Positions 50,334 through 60,760 of a DNA stretch of 64,000 bases are shown here, in pieces. The notes under the pieces are model-generated. The model had not been told where the DNA came from and did no database searches. It worked only from the letters and a program-made list of their open reading frames with translations. The first letter of the stretch is position 1; each line of letters starts with the position of its first letter. This stretch comes from Mesobacillus boroniphilus JCM 21738. GTDB taxonomy: Bacteria > Bacillota > Bacilli > Bacillales > Cytobacillaceae. The stretch lies in the NCBI RefSeq assembly GCF_000517385.1, contig NZ_BAUW01000011.1, forward strand, positions 1 to 64,000, given 5' to 3'. The translations under genes and the position numbers were made by a program.

Positions 50334-51420
50334 TTATGAATCTGTGTTGATCAGGTTCCTCTTTTCTCTGAGTTTATAAAACTTCCACACATCCTTTATG
50401 ACAATCTTCACTACAGAATAAAGGGGGATGGCGATCAGGATCCCTACGAAGCCATACAAGGAGCCTGCCGCGATTAACAGAAGGATGACGGTGATTGGAT
50501 GGATGCTGAGCTTTTTGCCCATTACCTGAGGAGTAACAAGATTCCCTTCAAGCTGCTGCACGATTATTAGGACGATAAGTACCTTTAACATCATCATAGG
50601 ATTGCTTGTGAGGGCAACGAATAATGCTGGAATAACACCTATAAGTGGACCCAGGAATGGAACGACTGTTAAAAACATCGTGAAAATCGCAAGGATCAGG
50701 GCGTATTCAAGTCCGATGATCTTATACCCAATATACATCAGTATCCCGTCAACAAGCGCGATGATAAATTGGCCAGTTACATAGGTGAATAGCGTTTTAT
50801 CAATATCTTTTAAGATTTTATTCCCTTCCTGCACATGTTCTTCAGGAAGTAGTTTCAAAATATAAGGCCTTAATTTTTCATCATCCTTCAATAAGAAGAA
50901 AGCAATAAATGGTACTACCACGAGAACAGTTGCGACACTTGTAATCACGGAAAAAACCGTCATGAGATTTTCTCCCAAACTTTGTAAGATATTGCTCATA
51001 TAGTTCAGTGCCCTCTGCTTGATTTCATCCGCATTAATAAATCCCAGCTGGTTATCATTGATGACTTTTTTCGACTCTTCCGTTATTTCATCTACTTTTT
51101 GAGGAAAGTTTTCCTTTATTTCGCTGACTTGTTCTCCTAATTGGGAACCTGCAAAGTAAACAAATCCTGAAAATAATCCAGCTACTAGAACAAAGACAAG
51201 CAAAATACTCACTATTTTTGGCATGTATTGATCAAACCATTGAACTGGTTTCCTTAAAATATAATAGACAAGACCTGAAATCAAGATAGGAAAGAAAATC
51301 GCGATAATAAAATTTTGCAGCGGCCAAACAAAGTAGTCTATCTTCCCAAAGAGGAAGATGATAAGTAGCAGCAGAATGGTTCCGGTTGCGTATTTAAAAA
51401 AAAGGTCGTTGAATCCACAT
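50334..51420 (-). CDS. AI-2E family transporter (UPF0118), one frameshift
   Basis: About 361 residues, eight membrane helices. Conserved AI-2E blocks: ILISGLVYYILRKPVQWF, VPFLGPLIGVIPALFVAL, and QQLEGNLVTPQVMGKKLSIHP. The uninterrupted frame starts at 51284. An N-terminal part starting MWIQRPFFKYATGTILLLLL at 51420 joins if the A/T run at 51396-51403 has one extra base. Members export small molecules or act as Na+/H+ antiporters; the substrate here is unknown. Confidence 0.85.
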
Positions 51421-51632
51421 AGCGTAACCCCCTGAATATTTATGTATCTTCTTATTACTTACCTTAAATCATTATCCACTAAACAAACTGGTTGTCATAT
51501 AGTGTCCAGTTTCCTCATATAATTATAAAAATTGGTAGTTTCATATAAGTTTTAACGGGTAAATATTCTGGTCAACATAAATAGAATCGCAGCATTAGCC
51601 ACTGGTCATCTTCTGTGTAAAGGGGTCTCTGT

Positions 51633-51780
51633 ATGGTTGCAGTCGAAGAACATCTGTTATTTATCAAAGAACTTGGCCGTTTATTCGATGAGTACGCGCA
51701 ATGCGAGGATAAGGAACTGAAAAATGAGATTTATAAAGATATTCAGCTATTAGGTAAAGCAATCAATATCAGTAACTAGG
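51633..51780 (+). CDS. Small hypothetical protein, probably 48 aa, frameshifted
   Basis: AAAGGGG and ATG at 51633 begin an acidic helical protein, MVAVEEHLLFIKELGRLFDE. As given, the frame stops after 31 codons in a six-A run at 51720-51725. With one A fewer it continues ELKNEIYKDIQLLGKAINISN to TAG at 51780, just before a terminator. The longer reading is more plausible because it fills the space to the terminator. Family not recognised. Confidence 0.5.
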
Positions 51781-51793
51781 TTCAAATAGAATC

Positions 51794-51834
51794 CGGCAAG
51801 CCCTTAATCAGCGGCTTGCCGTTTTATTTTTTTA
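51794..51834 (+). terminator. Terminator after the small gene
   Basis: CGGCAAGCC (51794-51802) pairs with GGCTTGCCG (51813-51821), then TTTTATTTTTTT. Confidence 0.9.
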
Positions 51835-51836
51835 AT

Positions 51837-52019
51837 AGGAAATTAAGGAAATTATAAAATATTTTCAATGTGGATAACTATCCAGGTTTTCTTAATCCAG
51901 CTCCAGCGCCTAGCCCCTCGAGTCGCTTCGGTCCGCCCAATGAAGTCAAAGAACGACTTCACTGGTCGGCCCTCCAGCGCTTGTTGGGGCTGAACGAGGC
52001 GCTTGCGCTTTTTGTTCTT
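51837..52019. repeat. Dispersed palindromic repeat, short form (copy B)
   Basis: A 183-bp copy, nearly identical to the one at 11,679 at both ends, but lacking the middle of about 120 bases; GAGTCGC continues directly into TTCGGTCCGCC. Complementary pairs GCGCCT/AGGCGC, GCCCC/GGGGC and TGAAGTC/GACTTCA are intact. It is a short natural form or a deletion derivative. Confidence 0.85.
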
Positions 52020-52149
52020 AAGAAGTATATATATTTTGAGTGTGAGAAAGAGGCGGTAACAAAAAAAGTACCAACTGGAGTTATATTTAGGAAAGCCAGC
52101 CGTTGTTCTATCATATATATTGAACAAGCATATGAAAGGGGAGGGTTAT

Positions 52150-52572
52150 ATGAGAATTGACCTTTCAAGGGAACAATATCTGACACTAGTGAAATTATTG
52201 CAGCTTGGAAACTGGCCTCTAGGACTGACTGAAGCAAATCAGGAACTGGTGAGTAAAGCGGAGGATCTTGAACAATATATTTTCTCGTTATCAAGGGACT
52301 TTGAAGCTGGTGAGGGAATTTACTATGACGAGGAAGAGGAATATTACTATCTTTCTGAAGACCTCAGGGATACGGTGGAAGTGATTATTGATGAGTACGA
52401 GGAAAATGTCTTTTGGGATCAGCTTACCCATAAGCTCGCTACGATTGAATTAAAACGTGAAGTCACTATCGAAGCTTCAATTGAGCAAAAAATCAATCGG
52501 CTTTTCCAACTAAAAGCACGTTACGAAAAATACTTCCTGGAAAACGGCCTGGACAAAATTGATATTCTATAA
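52150..52572 (+). CDS. Hypothetical protein, 140 aa
   Basis: Soluble acidic protein starting MRIDLSREQYLTLVKLLQLGNW. The middle is rich in Glu and Tyr (EGIYYDEEEEYYYLSEDL) and the end helical. GGGGAGGG lies just before ATG 52150; earlier in-frame ATGs have no ribosome site. Looks like a conserved Bacillaceae protein of unknown function; no domain recognised. Intact. Confidence 0.7.
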   Translation: MRIDLSREQYLTLVKLLQLGNWPLGLTEANQELVSKAEDLEQYIFSLSRDFEAGEGIYYDEEEEYYYLSEDLRDTVEVIIDEYEENVFWDQLTHKLATIELKREVTIEASIEQKINRLFQLKARYEKYFLENGLDKIDIL

Positions 52573-52577
52573 GGGAA

Positions 52578-52606
52578 AATCCGGCCTAACATGGCCGGAT
52601 TTATTT
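52578..52606. terminator. Terminator between convergent genes
   Basis: AATCCGGCC (52578-52586) pairs with GGCCGGATT (52593-52601), then TATTTTA. It also abuts the stop of the minus-strand permease gene. Confidence 0.8.
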
Positions 52607-53436
52607 TATGAAGATTCTCGCTTTTTCAGAAGTGTAATCGGCTGCGAATACCAGGATAATATAGAAAAATAGCAAGAGCGTAATATCTGTGTAATGGAAG
52701 AAGCTCATGCTCAGCTTGAATTGCTGGCCCAGTCCTCCTGCACCAACAAAACCAACGACAATTGTCGTTCGCATGATGACCTCCCAACGGTAAAGAATAT
52801 ACGTCAGGAATCGGGGAAGAGCAGCCGGCAGTACTCCATACAAAAAGAGCTGAAAACGCCCTGCCCCGGATGAAGAAAGATTCCGAACCGGCCTAGAGTC
52901 TATATCTTCGATTACCTCTGCAAAAAGCTTTCCAAGAATCCCGAAATTATGAAGAGCAAGTGCGATTGCCCCCGGCAATATTCCAGGTTTAAAAATAAAG
53001 ATTATGATCATTGCCCAAACAAGCTCCGGGACTGCCCGAGAAAAGATATAGCCCCCGCGAACAACACCAAATGAAAACCAACCATGCCATTTTTTAACCA
53101 GCGTGAGGGACCCGTCCGCAACATTCCTTGCTGCGGGCACAACCGTCAGGAGTGCGGCAATTGTCGAAAAGCCAGTAGCCATCACACTCATGACCAATGT
53201 TTCAATCGTAAGGTCCAGTGCATTTCTCCAGTTTTCAGCATTAAGATAGGCTGGACTTTCTTCATCGATACCTAAAAGCCCCTTAAAAAACTTGCTAGCG
53301 TAAAAAGATTCTTTTCTGAAAACAGTAAGGACAAGCTTGCACTTTCAACAATAAATATCGATACCCAGGATCCAACCACAAGGAGCAATAGAGCATAAAC
53401 AGAAGCAGTTACAAAGCTGATCTTATGTTTCCTCAT
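52601..53436 (-). CDS. phnE: Phosphonate-type ABC permease PhnE2, one frameshift
   Basis: About 278 residues after repair of one base missing at 53274-53277 (GGC-TTT-TTA-GGT read one T short). PhnE pattern: RAVPELVWAMIIIF, LALHNFGILGKLFAEVIEDID and VGFVGAGGLGQQF. The start ATG at 53436 overlaps the stop of the first permease (ATGA). Forms the membrane channel with PhnE1. Confidence 0.88.
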
Positions 53437-54232
53437 TGTACCAGCCTCTTTCTTAGTTGATTGCTCCAGAGATCGATCATGATGACTAGGGTGATTAAAA
53501 AGAACACAAAAGTCCAGACTTCATCATAATGAAGATCATCAAGGCTCAACTGTATTTGATATCCCAGTCCGCCGATGCCGACAAAGCTCATAATAGCAGA
53601 TGAACGAACCGCGCACTCGAATCGGTACATCGCATAACTGGTAATGCTTGCCCTTACCATCGGCAAGTAACCATACCATAAAGCCTGCAGTTTGGAGGCG
53701 CCTGCTGCTTCCAAAGCTTTAATCGGTTCCCTCGGTATGTCCTCCAGCATATCTGCAAAAATTTTCCCGAGGATGCCGCCGTATGGTATAGCCAGGGCAA
53801 AAATCGCGGCAAAAGGAGAGAGACCAATCGACGCAACGAATAACCAGGCCCAAACGAGTTCATGAATGGCCCTCATGAAGCCAAGCTGTCCTCTAAAAAA
53901 GGCCGTATATACCTTTTGATCTTACCTTCTGATACCACAATTCCTGCTGCTAGAATGCCATAGAAAAAGGCAATGATAATCGCCAGACTCATGCCGGCAG
54001 CAGCATAAGAAAGAGTAGTCCAGCTTGATTCCAAGGCGAGAAGAAGGATGTCACCCGATAAATCAGGAGTGAAAAATGCTGCAGCAATTTGTTTTGCAGT
54101 TTTGAATCCTCCGCTGTGAATTAAGTTACTATTCCATTCAACAGAGAAGAGGCTTAACATGAATGCCAGCAATAGGATCAGTGTAAGGATCTTACGTTTA
54201 TGGAGCTCAAAGCTTAACCATCTTTTATCCAT
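53433..54232 (-). CDS. phnE: Phosphonate-type ABC permease PhnE1, one frameshift
   Basis: About 266 residues after repair of the A/T run at 53895-53900 (one base short; repaired, RPFFRGQLGFMRAIHELVW). EAA-loop region AIPYGGILGKIFADMLEDI and MSFVGIGGLGYQI match PhnE. ATG 54232 directly follows the phnC stop (one-base gap). Two permease genes in tandem are common in phosphonate and phosphite transporters. Confidence 0.88.
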
Positions 54233-54233
54233 A

Positions 54234-54979
54234 TCAAGAGATCTCCTGTAGTCTGTAAAGGCTCCTGATATGGTCATCAGTTACGGAGGAAGCGGGGAGA
54301 TCAAAGAAGAGTTCGCCATCTTTAAGGGCTATCAATCTGTCAAAATATTTCCTTGCATATTCGACTGAATGAAGGCTGGCGATCAGTGTCTGCTTTTCCT
54401 CTGATGCGATTTTAACCAATAGATCGAGGACATCTTCCGCACGCGCTGGATCTAGCGAGGCAACCGGTTCATCGGCCAGGACGATTTCAGGATTTTGGAC
54501 AAGAAGCCTTGCAAGCGCTACCCGTTGTTGTTCTCCACCGGAGAGGGAAGAAGTTTTTTCATACAATTTATCTGTCAATCCCACCCGACTCAGTACCTGG
54601 ATTGCATATTCCTTATCCTGAGGTACCAGCATGGATAGAAGTGATTTAAAAATTCCCCATTCGGACAGCCTGCCAGCTAGAACATTATGGATGACCGGAA
54701 GCTCACCAACAAGGTCAAACTGTTGGCGAATGATACCGATTTTTTTGCTCTCTTCTTATGGTCCATTAGTCTAGAGAGAGGGTGGCCGTCTATCAGGATT
54801 TCACCCTGATTTGGTGGAAGAATGGCTGCCAGCAAGTTCAGCAAGGTAGTTTTTCCTGCTCCGCTTGGACCAATCAGGGCAACTAATTCTCCTTTTTTAA
54901 CAGTAAAAGAGAGGGAAGATAAGGCTATCTTCCGCTCATAAATTTTTGATATTTGCTTAATGCATATTGCTTCTTGCAT
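54234..54979 (-). CDS. phnC: Phosphonate-type ABC ATPase PhnC, one frameshift
   Basis: About 248 residues. Walker [10 protein letters not shown], signature LSGGEQQR, Walker [15 protein letters not shown]. The T/A run at 54740-54746 is one base short; repaired, it reads [21 protein letters not shown] 54979 is chosen because AGGTGG lies five bases upstream; GTG 54988 is less likely. Nine bases downstream of phnD. Confidence 0.9.
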
Positions 54980-54988
54980 GAAATCCAC

Positions 54989-55860
54989 CTACTTGATGAT
55001 CTTAAGTTGCTTTGCGACCTTTTCTATTGCTTCGTAATTTTCATTTTTCGTTTCTATGAATTTATCAGTCTGCAATAATTCCATGATTTCGTTATCCTCA
55101 GAATTCATGGAAAGGATAGCTTCTTTGAGTTTAGCTTTCGTATCTGCATCCATCTTGTTTAATGTCCAGTTGTAGTCATAGTACTCAGGAGTTGTATAAA
55201 ATACTTTTACCTTTGATTCATCTACTTTGCCTTCTTTTACAGCTGCTTCCCATACAGAAATATTCAACGCACCTGTCTGGTACGCACCTGATTCAACGAG
55301 CTTATAAGTCTTATCATGTGAACCGGAGTAATTCGGCTTTCCATCAAGGTCCTGGTCCGGTCTATACCTGCTTCCATCATGAAGGAGCGCGGCATTAAGT
55401 GACCGGAAGTAGAGCTCTCACTCCCAAAAGTAAAGGATTTCCCTTTTAATTCTTCCAGGCTATCAATCTTCACATCATTGTTGGCAATGAATACGGATTT
55501 AAACTTTTCATCGATCGGTCTCTGTGCAAATGCTTCAGCTTCAGGAACTAAGTTTCTTGCTTGTACACCAGTGAGGCCGCCAAACCAGGCAAGCTGGATT
55601 TCGCCACGTTCAAACGCAGTGACAAGCGCGGAATAATCAACAGAAGGGACATACTCAACATTCAATCCTGTTTTCTCTTCTAAGTCCTTCGCAAAATCCT
55701 CCATGCTCCGGTTCAAATCTGCTGCATTCTGGTCAGGAATTGCACCGATTTTAATCGTTTCTGTTTTTGTGTCTTTTTTTCCTGAGTCTGTACCATTGTC
55801 AGAACAAGCTGCAAGGGCAAGAATCATCAATAAGCTTAATAATGCAATCAATTTTTTCAT
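54989..55860 (-). CDS. phnD: Phosphonate-type substrate-binding lipoprotein PhnD, one frameshift
   Basis: About 290 residues. The lipoprotein signal ends LALAAC. PhnD-family blocks: KIGAIPDQNAADL, WFGGLTGVQARNLVPEAEAFAQR and SFTFGSESSTSGHLMPR. One base is missing near 55359 (CCC read as CC); repaired, GIDPDQDLDGKPNYSGSHDKT. Binds phosphonate, phosphite or a related oxyanion. No catabolic genes (C-P lyase, phosphonatase, ptxD) are nearby, so the ligand is undetermined. Confidence 0.9.
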
Positions 55861-56025
55861 TTGTAATCACCTTTATAAATAAATTTTATGTATCCTATAA
55901 AATTTATCAATAACACGTGGATAACTCAATACATTTCTGTAAAATTAAATATGACTATTATTGGAAGGGAGGTTATCCGGTCCCAAGTAGAGTGTTAATA
56001 AGACTTTTTTTATCACTTAAAAGAA

Positions 56026-56052
56026 AACCTGACGGGAAAATTCCGTCAGGTT
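56026..56052 (-). terminator. Terminator of the ABC-F gene
   Basis: AACCTGACGG (56026-56035) pairs with CCGTCAGGTT (56043-56052). The minus strand then reads TTTTCTTTTAAG. Confidence 0.85.
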
Positions 56053-56062
56053 CCTAATGCTT

Positions 56063-57616
56063 TTAATTCGATTTTCCAGCCCATTCTTCAACATTCCAGA
56101 CTTTTGTTACCCAGTCTTCGTAGAAATCCGGTTCGTGGCTGACAAGGACAATCGTCCCTTTATAAGCCTTCAATGCTCGCTTTAATTCTGCTTTCGCAGA
56201 AATGTCAAGGTGGTTGGTAGGCTCGTCAAACAACAGCCAGTTGCTCTCATGCATCTGCAATTTTGTCAGGCGGACTTTCGCCTGCTCACCGCCGCTAAGC
56301 TGGTTCAGCGGACGGGATATATGTTCATTCTTCAGGCCGCCACGTGCCAATGCAGCACGGACCTGATGCTGATCCATGCCCGGGAATTCGCTCCAGACAT
56401 CTTCAATCGGAGTGATGCTTCCTGCTTTTACTTCCTGTTCAAAGTACGAAGGGAAGAGAAAGTCGCCGCGTTCGATCTTGCCGCTCAACGCAGGGATTTT
56501 TCCAAGCATCGTTTTTAACAACGTCGATTTACCGACACCATTCATTCCGACAATCGCTATCTTCTCGCCGCGCTCGATCGTAACCGACATTTTAGGGAGA
56601 AGTGGGTGAGTATATCCAATTTCAAAGTCAGTGCCTTCAAATACATATCGGCTGCTTGCGCGTGATTCCTTAAACTCAAAAGTAGGTTTCACGGCTGTTT
56701 CAGGTCTGTCAATTCGTTCCATACGGTCAAGCTGCTTCTGTCGGCTTTTCGCACGGCCCGTTGTCGAATAGCGTGCCTTATTTTTAGCAATGAAATCTTC
56801 TTGTTTCTTGATGAATTCCTGTTGTTTTTCATATGCGTTGATATGCTGATTCTTGTTAATCTCAGCCAATTCCAGGAATTTTTCATAGGTAGCAGTATAG
56901 CGTGTGAGCTTTGAAAATTCCAGCTGGAAAATGACGTTTGAAACCGGGTTCATGAATTCAGTGTCATGTGAAATCAGGATAAAAGCATAAGGGTAATCCT
57001 TCAGGTATCTTGTAAGCCACTGGATATGCTCGACATCAAGGTAGTTGGTCGGCTCATCAAGCAGGAGAACCTTTGGTTTTTCAAGCAATAGCTTTGCAAG
57101 CAGTACTTTTGTACGCTGACCGCCGCTCAACGCAGAAACATCGCGGTCTATACCGATTGCGTCTAAACCAAGACCCCGCGCCGCTTCTTCGACCTCCATA
57201 TCAAGGGAGTAGAAACCGCCTGCATCTAAGGCATCCTGGATTTCGGCCATTTGTTCAAGTAGCTTTTCGAGCTCCTCGGGAGTTGCATCCGCCATTTTTG
57301 CTGTCACTTCATTTAGTTCTTCTTCTTTCTTAAAGAGTGGAAGAAAGGCATCGCGCAATACATCGCGGATTGTTTTTCCGGGTGTCAAAACTGTATGCTG
57401 GTCAAGATATCCATACTCAACACCTGATGTCCATTCAACTTTACCGGAATCGTGTATCAACTGCCCAGTAATGATATTCATCAATGTCGACTTTCCGACA
57501 CCATTCGCTCCTACAAGACCAACGTGGTCTTCCGCCAGCAAACGAAAGGAAACATCTTTAAAGAGGGTACGGTCCCCAAATGTGTGGCTTAAATTTTCTA
57601 CATTTAATAAACTCAT
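56063..57616 (-). CDS. ABC-F family ATPase (YfmM/YkpA-like)
   Basis: 517 residues with two ABC domains and no membrane part. Walker A GANGVGKST and GMNGVGKST; signatures LSGGQRTK and LSGGEQAK; Walker B VLLLDEPTNYLD and LLFDEPTNHLD. A charged linker (KQQEFIKKQEDFIAKNKAR) between the domains is the ABC-F P-site interaction motif. ABC-F proteins act on ribosomes as translation factors or antibiotic-protection proteins. Length suits the housekeeping YfmM-type rather than a resistance protein, but that is inference. Intact. Confidence 0.88.
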   Translation of the reverse strand: MSLLNVENLSHTFGDRTLFKDVSFRLLAEDHVGLVGANGVGKSTLMNIITGQLIHDSGKVEWTSGVEYGYLDQHTVLTPGKTIRDVLRDAFLPLFKKEEELNEVTAKMADATPEELEKLLEQMAEIQDALDAGGFYSLDMEVEEAARGLGLDAIGIDRDVSALSGGQRTKVLLAKLLLEKPKVLLLDEPTNYLDVEHIQWLTRYLKDYPYAFILISHDTEFMNPVSNVIFQLEFSKLTRYTATYEKFLELAEINKNQHINAYEKQQEFIKKQEDFIAKNKARYSTTGRAKSRQKQLDRMERIDRPETAVKPTFEFKESRASSRYVFEGTDFEIGYTHPLLPKMSVTIERGEKIAIVGMNGVGKSTLLKTMLGKIPALSGKIERGDFLFPSYFEQEVKAGSITPIEDVWSEFPGMDQHQVRAALARGGLKNEHISRPLNQLSGGEQAKVRLTKLQMHESNWLLFDEPTNHLDISAKAELKRALKAYKGTIVLVSHEPDFYEDWVTKVWNVEEWAGKSN

Positions 57617-57916
57617 GATAAAATCCTCGCTTTAATCTATTCTAAGAGAACAAATATTTTCAATCACATTTCTTAATCATACTAAAATCTCTGGTTTTCG
57701 ACCAGCGTTTTCTAGTCTGGAAGATATGGAAACTGTTTATGCCAGCTTTGTGGAATTTTACCTAATTCGGAATCCGAAACAACGACCATAGACATAGTAG
57801 TAAATTATAAAATTAGGATAAATTAACTGAATTTACAAAAAATACAGTTTTTTAATTGAATCGTAGTTTTCACCTCTGCTATATTTTTATTCAATACATA
57901 GAAGGAGGTTTAAATA
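57617..57916. other. Divergent intergenic region
   Basis: 300 AT-rich bases between the ABC-F gene and the LVIVD gene. It should hold both promoters. I see no operator, leader peptide or attenuator of the kind found before resistance-type ABC-F genes. Confidence 0.4.
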
Positions 57917-59320
57917 ATGAAAAAACGTTTGTTATCGAGTCTTATTTTAGCTGGTGCTCTGACGGTTTCTTCGGTCCCATTCAATGTCCTTGCCCATGAC
58001 GAGCTTGGGGATGTCAATATTGAAAAAGGAGAGAGGGCTGGATATAGCAACGTTTCTGTCCCAGTAATGGAGGGCAGCAAAAACCTTCAATTTTTACATG
58101 AAGCAGCCGCTCCTGAAATGAAAACGGTAAGGGAAGACGGAAAACAGAATAGCTTTGCGGATGTCTATGCTCATAAAGGGTATGCATATCTTGGAACACA
58201 CACCAAAAATGGCGCAAACGGAGGCGTGCGTGTATTTGATTTGAAGGATCCGTCAAATCCTAAAGAGGTTGCTGTTTTTGCCAACAATGATATCCCGGGC
58301 ACGTGGCAGGAAAAGGTGATTGTTAAAAGTGTAAACACACCCACTTTCAAAGGTGACCTTGCTGTGGTAAGTGTCCAGCAGCTAAATAGTAAAAACCCAG
58401 ATTCAAAAGGAGGATTCCTTCTGTATGATGTTACAAATCCAACAGAACCAAAAAAATTAGGATTTTATGAGGTAACAAAAAAGACAAGGGGAACTCATGA
58501 ATTATACTTAACGATGCAGGGAAACCGCGCGATCGTACTTGCCGCCAATCCTTATGCAGACTATTATAGCCATGGGGAGGAGAAGGACTTCCAGGTTGTT
58601 GATGTCAGCGACCCTGCTAACCCTCAAAAGCTATGGGAGTTCGATCCAAGAACGCTGGAGGAAATTCCGGATGATTTTAACGGATACCATTGGAATTCTC
58701 CTGACGGAAAAACCCGTCCAGTCTTCAATCACAGCACAATGATAGATGAAACCGGTAAGTATGCTTATGTCTCCATGTGGGATCTCGGAACAGTCATTTT
58801 TGATATCAGCAATCCCGAAAACCCTCAATACCTGGGACGCACAGATTTCGGTTCCGACCAGCAGGGGTCAGCACACTCGGCAACCCTTGCAAAAGGAGGA
58901 AATGTACTGATAGAAACCAGGGAAGTTTACGTACCGATAAGAGAAGGCTATGAACAATCCTATGGTTACACAAGGATCTTTGATATCAAGGATAAGACAA
59001 ACCCTAAATTGCTAAGCGAGTTCAAGACTGATTTAGTTGATAACGTGGAGGATGGTACTACATTCGCAAACACAGTCCATGATCCTAAAGTACACGGAAA
59101 CACATTGTACTTATCCCACTATGCAGGAGGAGTATATGCCGTTGATATAACAAACCCTGCAAAACCTGTGCAGGTTGGGCAATATGTTCCTGAAAAAAGT
59201 GATGTATGGGGAGTGTTTGTAGACAGGAATTATATTCTTGCATCTGATATTGGGTCAGGATTAAAAGTTTTGTTAAAGAATAATAGTTCCGCTGAAACTC
59301 CCAGATATGGAGTAGAGTAA
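57917..59320 (+). CDS. Secreted LVIVD-repeat protein (beta-propeller)
   Basis: 467 residues. Signal peptide with likely cleavage after FNVLA. Then repeated blocks of the LVIVD type: GGVRVFDLKDPSNPKEVAVF, GGFLLYDVTNPTEPKKLGFY, FQVVDVSDPANPQKLWEF, GTVIFDISNPENPQYLGR and GGVYAVDITNPAKPVQVGQY, each ending Pro-x-x-(V/L)-(G/A). This predicts an extracellular beta-propeller. Ligand unknown. AAGGAGG precedes the ATG. Intact. Confidence 0.85.
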   Translation: MKKRLLSSLILAGALTVSSVPFNVLAHDELGDVNIEKGERAGYSNVSVPVMEGSKNLQFLHEAAAPEMKTVREDGKQNSFADVYAHKGYAYLGTHTKNGANGGVRVFDLKDPSNPKEVAVFANNDIPGTWQEKVIVKSVNTPTFKGDLAVVSVQQLNSKNPDSKGGFLLYDVTNPTEPKKLGFYEVTKKTRGTHELYLTMQGNRAIVLAANPYADYYSHGEEKDFQVVDVSDPANPQKLWEFDPRTLEEIPDDFNGYHWNSPDGKTRPVFNHSTMIDETGKYAYVSMWDLGTVIFDISNPENPQYLGRTDFGSDQQGSAHSATLAKGGNVLIETREVYVPIREGYEQSYGYTRIFDIKDKTNPKLLSEFKTDLVDNVEDGTTFANTVHDPKVHGNTLYLSHYAGGVYAVDITNPAKPVQVGQYVPEKSDVWGVFVDRNYILASDIGSGLKVLLKNNSSAETPRYGVE

Positions 59321-59325
59321 AGGAT

Positions 59326-59366
59326 AAAAGCAAAAGCATGCAGAGATGCATGCTTTTGCTTTTTTT
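59326..59366 (+). terminator. Terminator after the LVIVD gene
   Basis: Perfect 15-bp stem, AAAGCAAAAGCATGC (59326-59340) with its complement at 59347-59361, then TTTT. Confidence 0.92.
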
Positions 59367-59527
59367 AGGCTCTTATACCTTTAAAAAATCGGAAGTTAGA
59401 AAAGCTATAATCAATGTTCAAATCAGCTTTTATAAAAACTTCTGTATACCTTGAAAGGTAAGCAACTTGTTTATTAATAAACAGACAGGGTAAATGGTCA
59501 CTGACTAACTAATTTGAGGTGTATTAC

Positions 59528-60256
59528 ATGACAGTAACCAACAGTTTTTTATTTACTAAGGAAGATATGGTCAATCCTGACCTTGTACCTGAATGGGTAA
59601 TAAATGAATATGAAAATTTCCGGAATGTCGTCACTCATCGGGAGTTTCCTTGTTACTTCGGGATGTCTGCCGAGAAAAAAGGTGAACTCCGTTATTCATA
59701 TATCAGCAGGGACAATTGGGATCAATTGCCCGGCGCTATTGAAGAGTTCATTGCATTGTTTGATGAATCCAAGCCTCTTATAAGACATGGATTGTTTGTA
59801 TTTGTCGAGCCCGAAATGGAAGAAAAAACAATCGAGTATTATCGTCAATATTTTTGGAATGTACTTCAGTTTTTACACGAAAAAGATACGAAGCCATGGC
59901 CTGCAGATTATCCAAAAGATCCCGACCATCATTTATGGGCATTTTCGTTTGCAGGTGAACCATTTTTTGCTTTCGGAAATGCTCCTGCCTATAAACAGCG
60001 AAAGACCAGGGACCTGGGAAATAGTCTTATTCTTGGATTTCAGCCGCGCCGAATCTTCGAGGGACTTGAAGGAACCTCAAAGGGCGGAAGTATGTCGCGT
60101 GAAAAGGTAAGGGAGCGCGTAGAGAAATGGGACAACCTGCCAAAGCACCCTAATGTCAGCCATTATGGCGACCCGGAACATAGAGAATGGAAAATGTATT
60201 TCATCGGTGACGACAGCAAACCAATAGAAGGCAAATGTCCTTTTCACCATAAATAA
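59528..60256 (+). CDS. YqcI/YcgG family protein
   Basis: 242 residues, soluble. The pattern FPCYFGMSAEKKGELRY, FVEPEMEEKTIEYYRQYFW, FAGEPFFAFGNAPAYKQRKT and LGNSLILGFQPRRIFEGL identifies YqcI/YcgG, a family with conserved Cys, Arg and Tyr but no proven function; some relatives are heme-dependent or found with toxin loci. The last Cys is in KCPFHHK. GAGGTG before ATG 59528. Intact. Confidence 0.82.
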   Translation: MTVTNSFLFTKEDMVNPDLVPEWVINEYENFRNVVTHREFPCYFGMSAEKKGELRYSYISRDNWDQLPGAIEEFIALFDESKPLIRHGLFVFVEPEMEEKTIEYYRQYFWNVLQFLHEKDTKPWPADYPKDPDHHLWAFSFAGEPFFAFGNAPAYKQRKTRDLGNSLILGFQPRRIFEGLEGTSKGGSMSREKVRERVEKWDNLPKHPNVSHYGDPEHREWKMYFIGDDSKPIEGKCPFHHK

Positions 60257-60260
60257 GACG

Positions 60261-60298
60261 AGAGGCTAAACTCTGATAACGGAGTTTAGCCTCTTTTA
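60261..60298 (+). terminator. Terminator after the YqcI/YcgG gene
   Basis: AGAGGCTAAACTC (60261-60273) pairs with GAGTTTAGCCTCT (60282-60294), then TTTA. Confidence 0.9.
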
Positions 60299-60475
60299 GG
60301 TCATTTGATTCTTGGTTGATTTGATAATTCAATTCTCTTAGTGAAATTCTTTAGAACCGAATTCGACATATTTAATATGTAAAATTATGCCTGGTTTTGC
60401 TATAATTGTATTGGGCTAGAACTTATTCAAAGAACAGACATCCACATCTCACACTTTTTTTAAGGAGGATGCTAT

Positions 60476-60756
60476 ATGAAGGCTACAGGAATCGTGAGGA
60501 AGACTGATCAGCTGGCAGAGTGGTCATTCCGATGGAGCTTAGGAAAAAATTGAGCATCGGTGAAAGTGATCCGCTTGAAATTTTTGTGGATGAGGATATG
60601 ATAATCCTGAAGAAATACCAGCCAGATCGGACTTGCATCATAACTGGGACAATCAGCAGTGATAATATGTCACTAGCAGACGGGAAAATTATCTTAAGTA
60701 AAGAGGGAGCAGAGCAATTGATGATAGAATTGCAAAGCTACCTCGCAACTAGCTAG
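60476..60756 (+). CDS. abrB: AbrB-family transition-state regulator, one frameshift
   Basis: 93 residues after repair. The AbrB DNA-binding swapped-hairpin N-terminus is MKATGIVRKTDQLGRVVIP, and the C-terminal half is close to B. subtilis AbrB (LEIFVDEDMIILKKYQP, TCIITGTISSDN, KIILSKEGAEQL). One G is missing near 60515 (CTGGGC read as CTGGC). AAGGAGG precedes ATG 60476. Binds DNA as a tetramer and represses post-exponential genes, including dpp in B. subtilis. Abh is the alternative paralogue, but the sequence is nearer AbrB. Confidence 0.88.
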
Positions 60757-60760
60757 AAAT

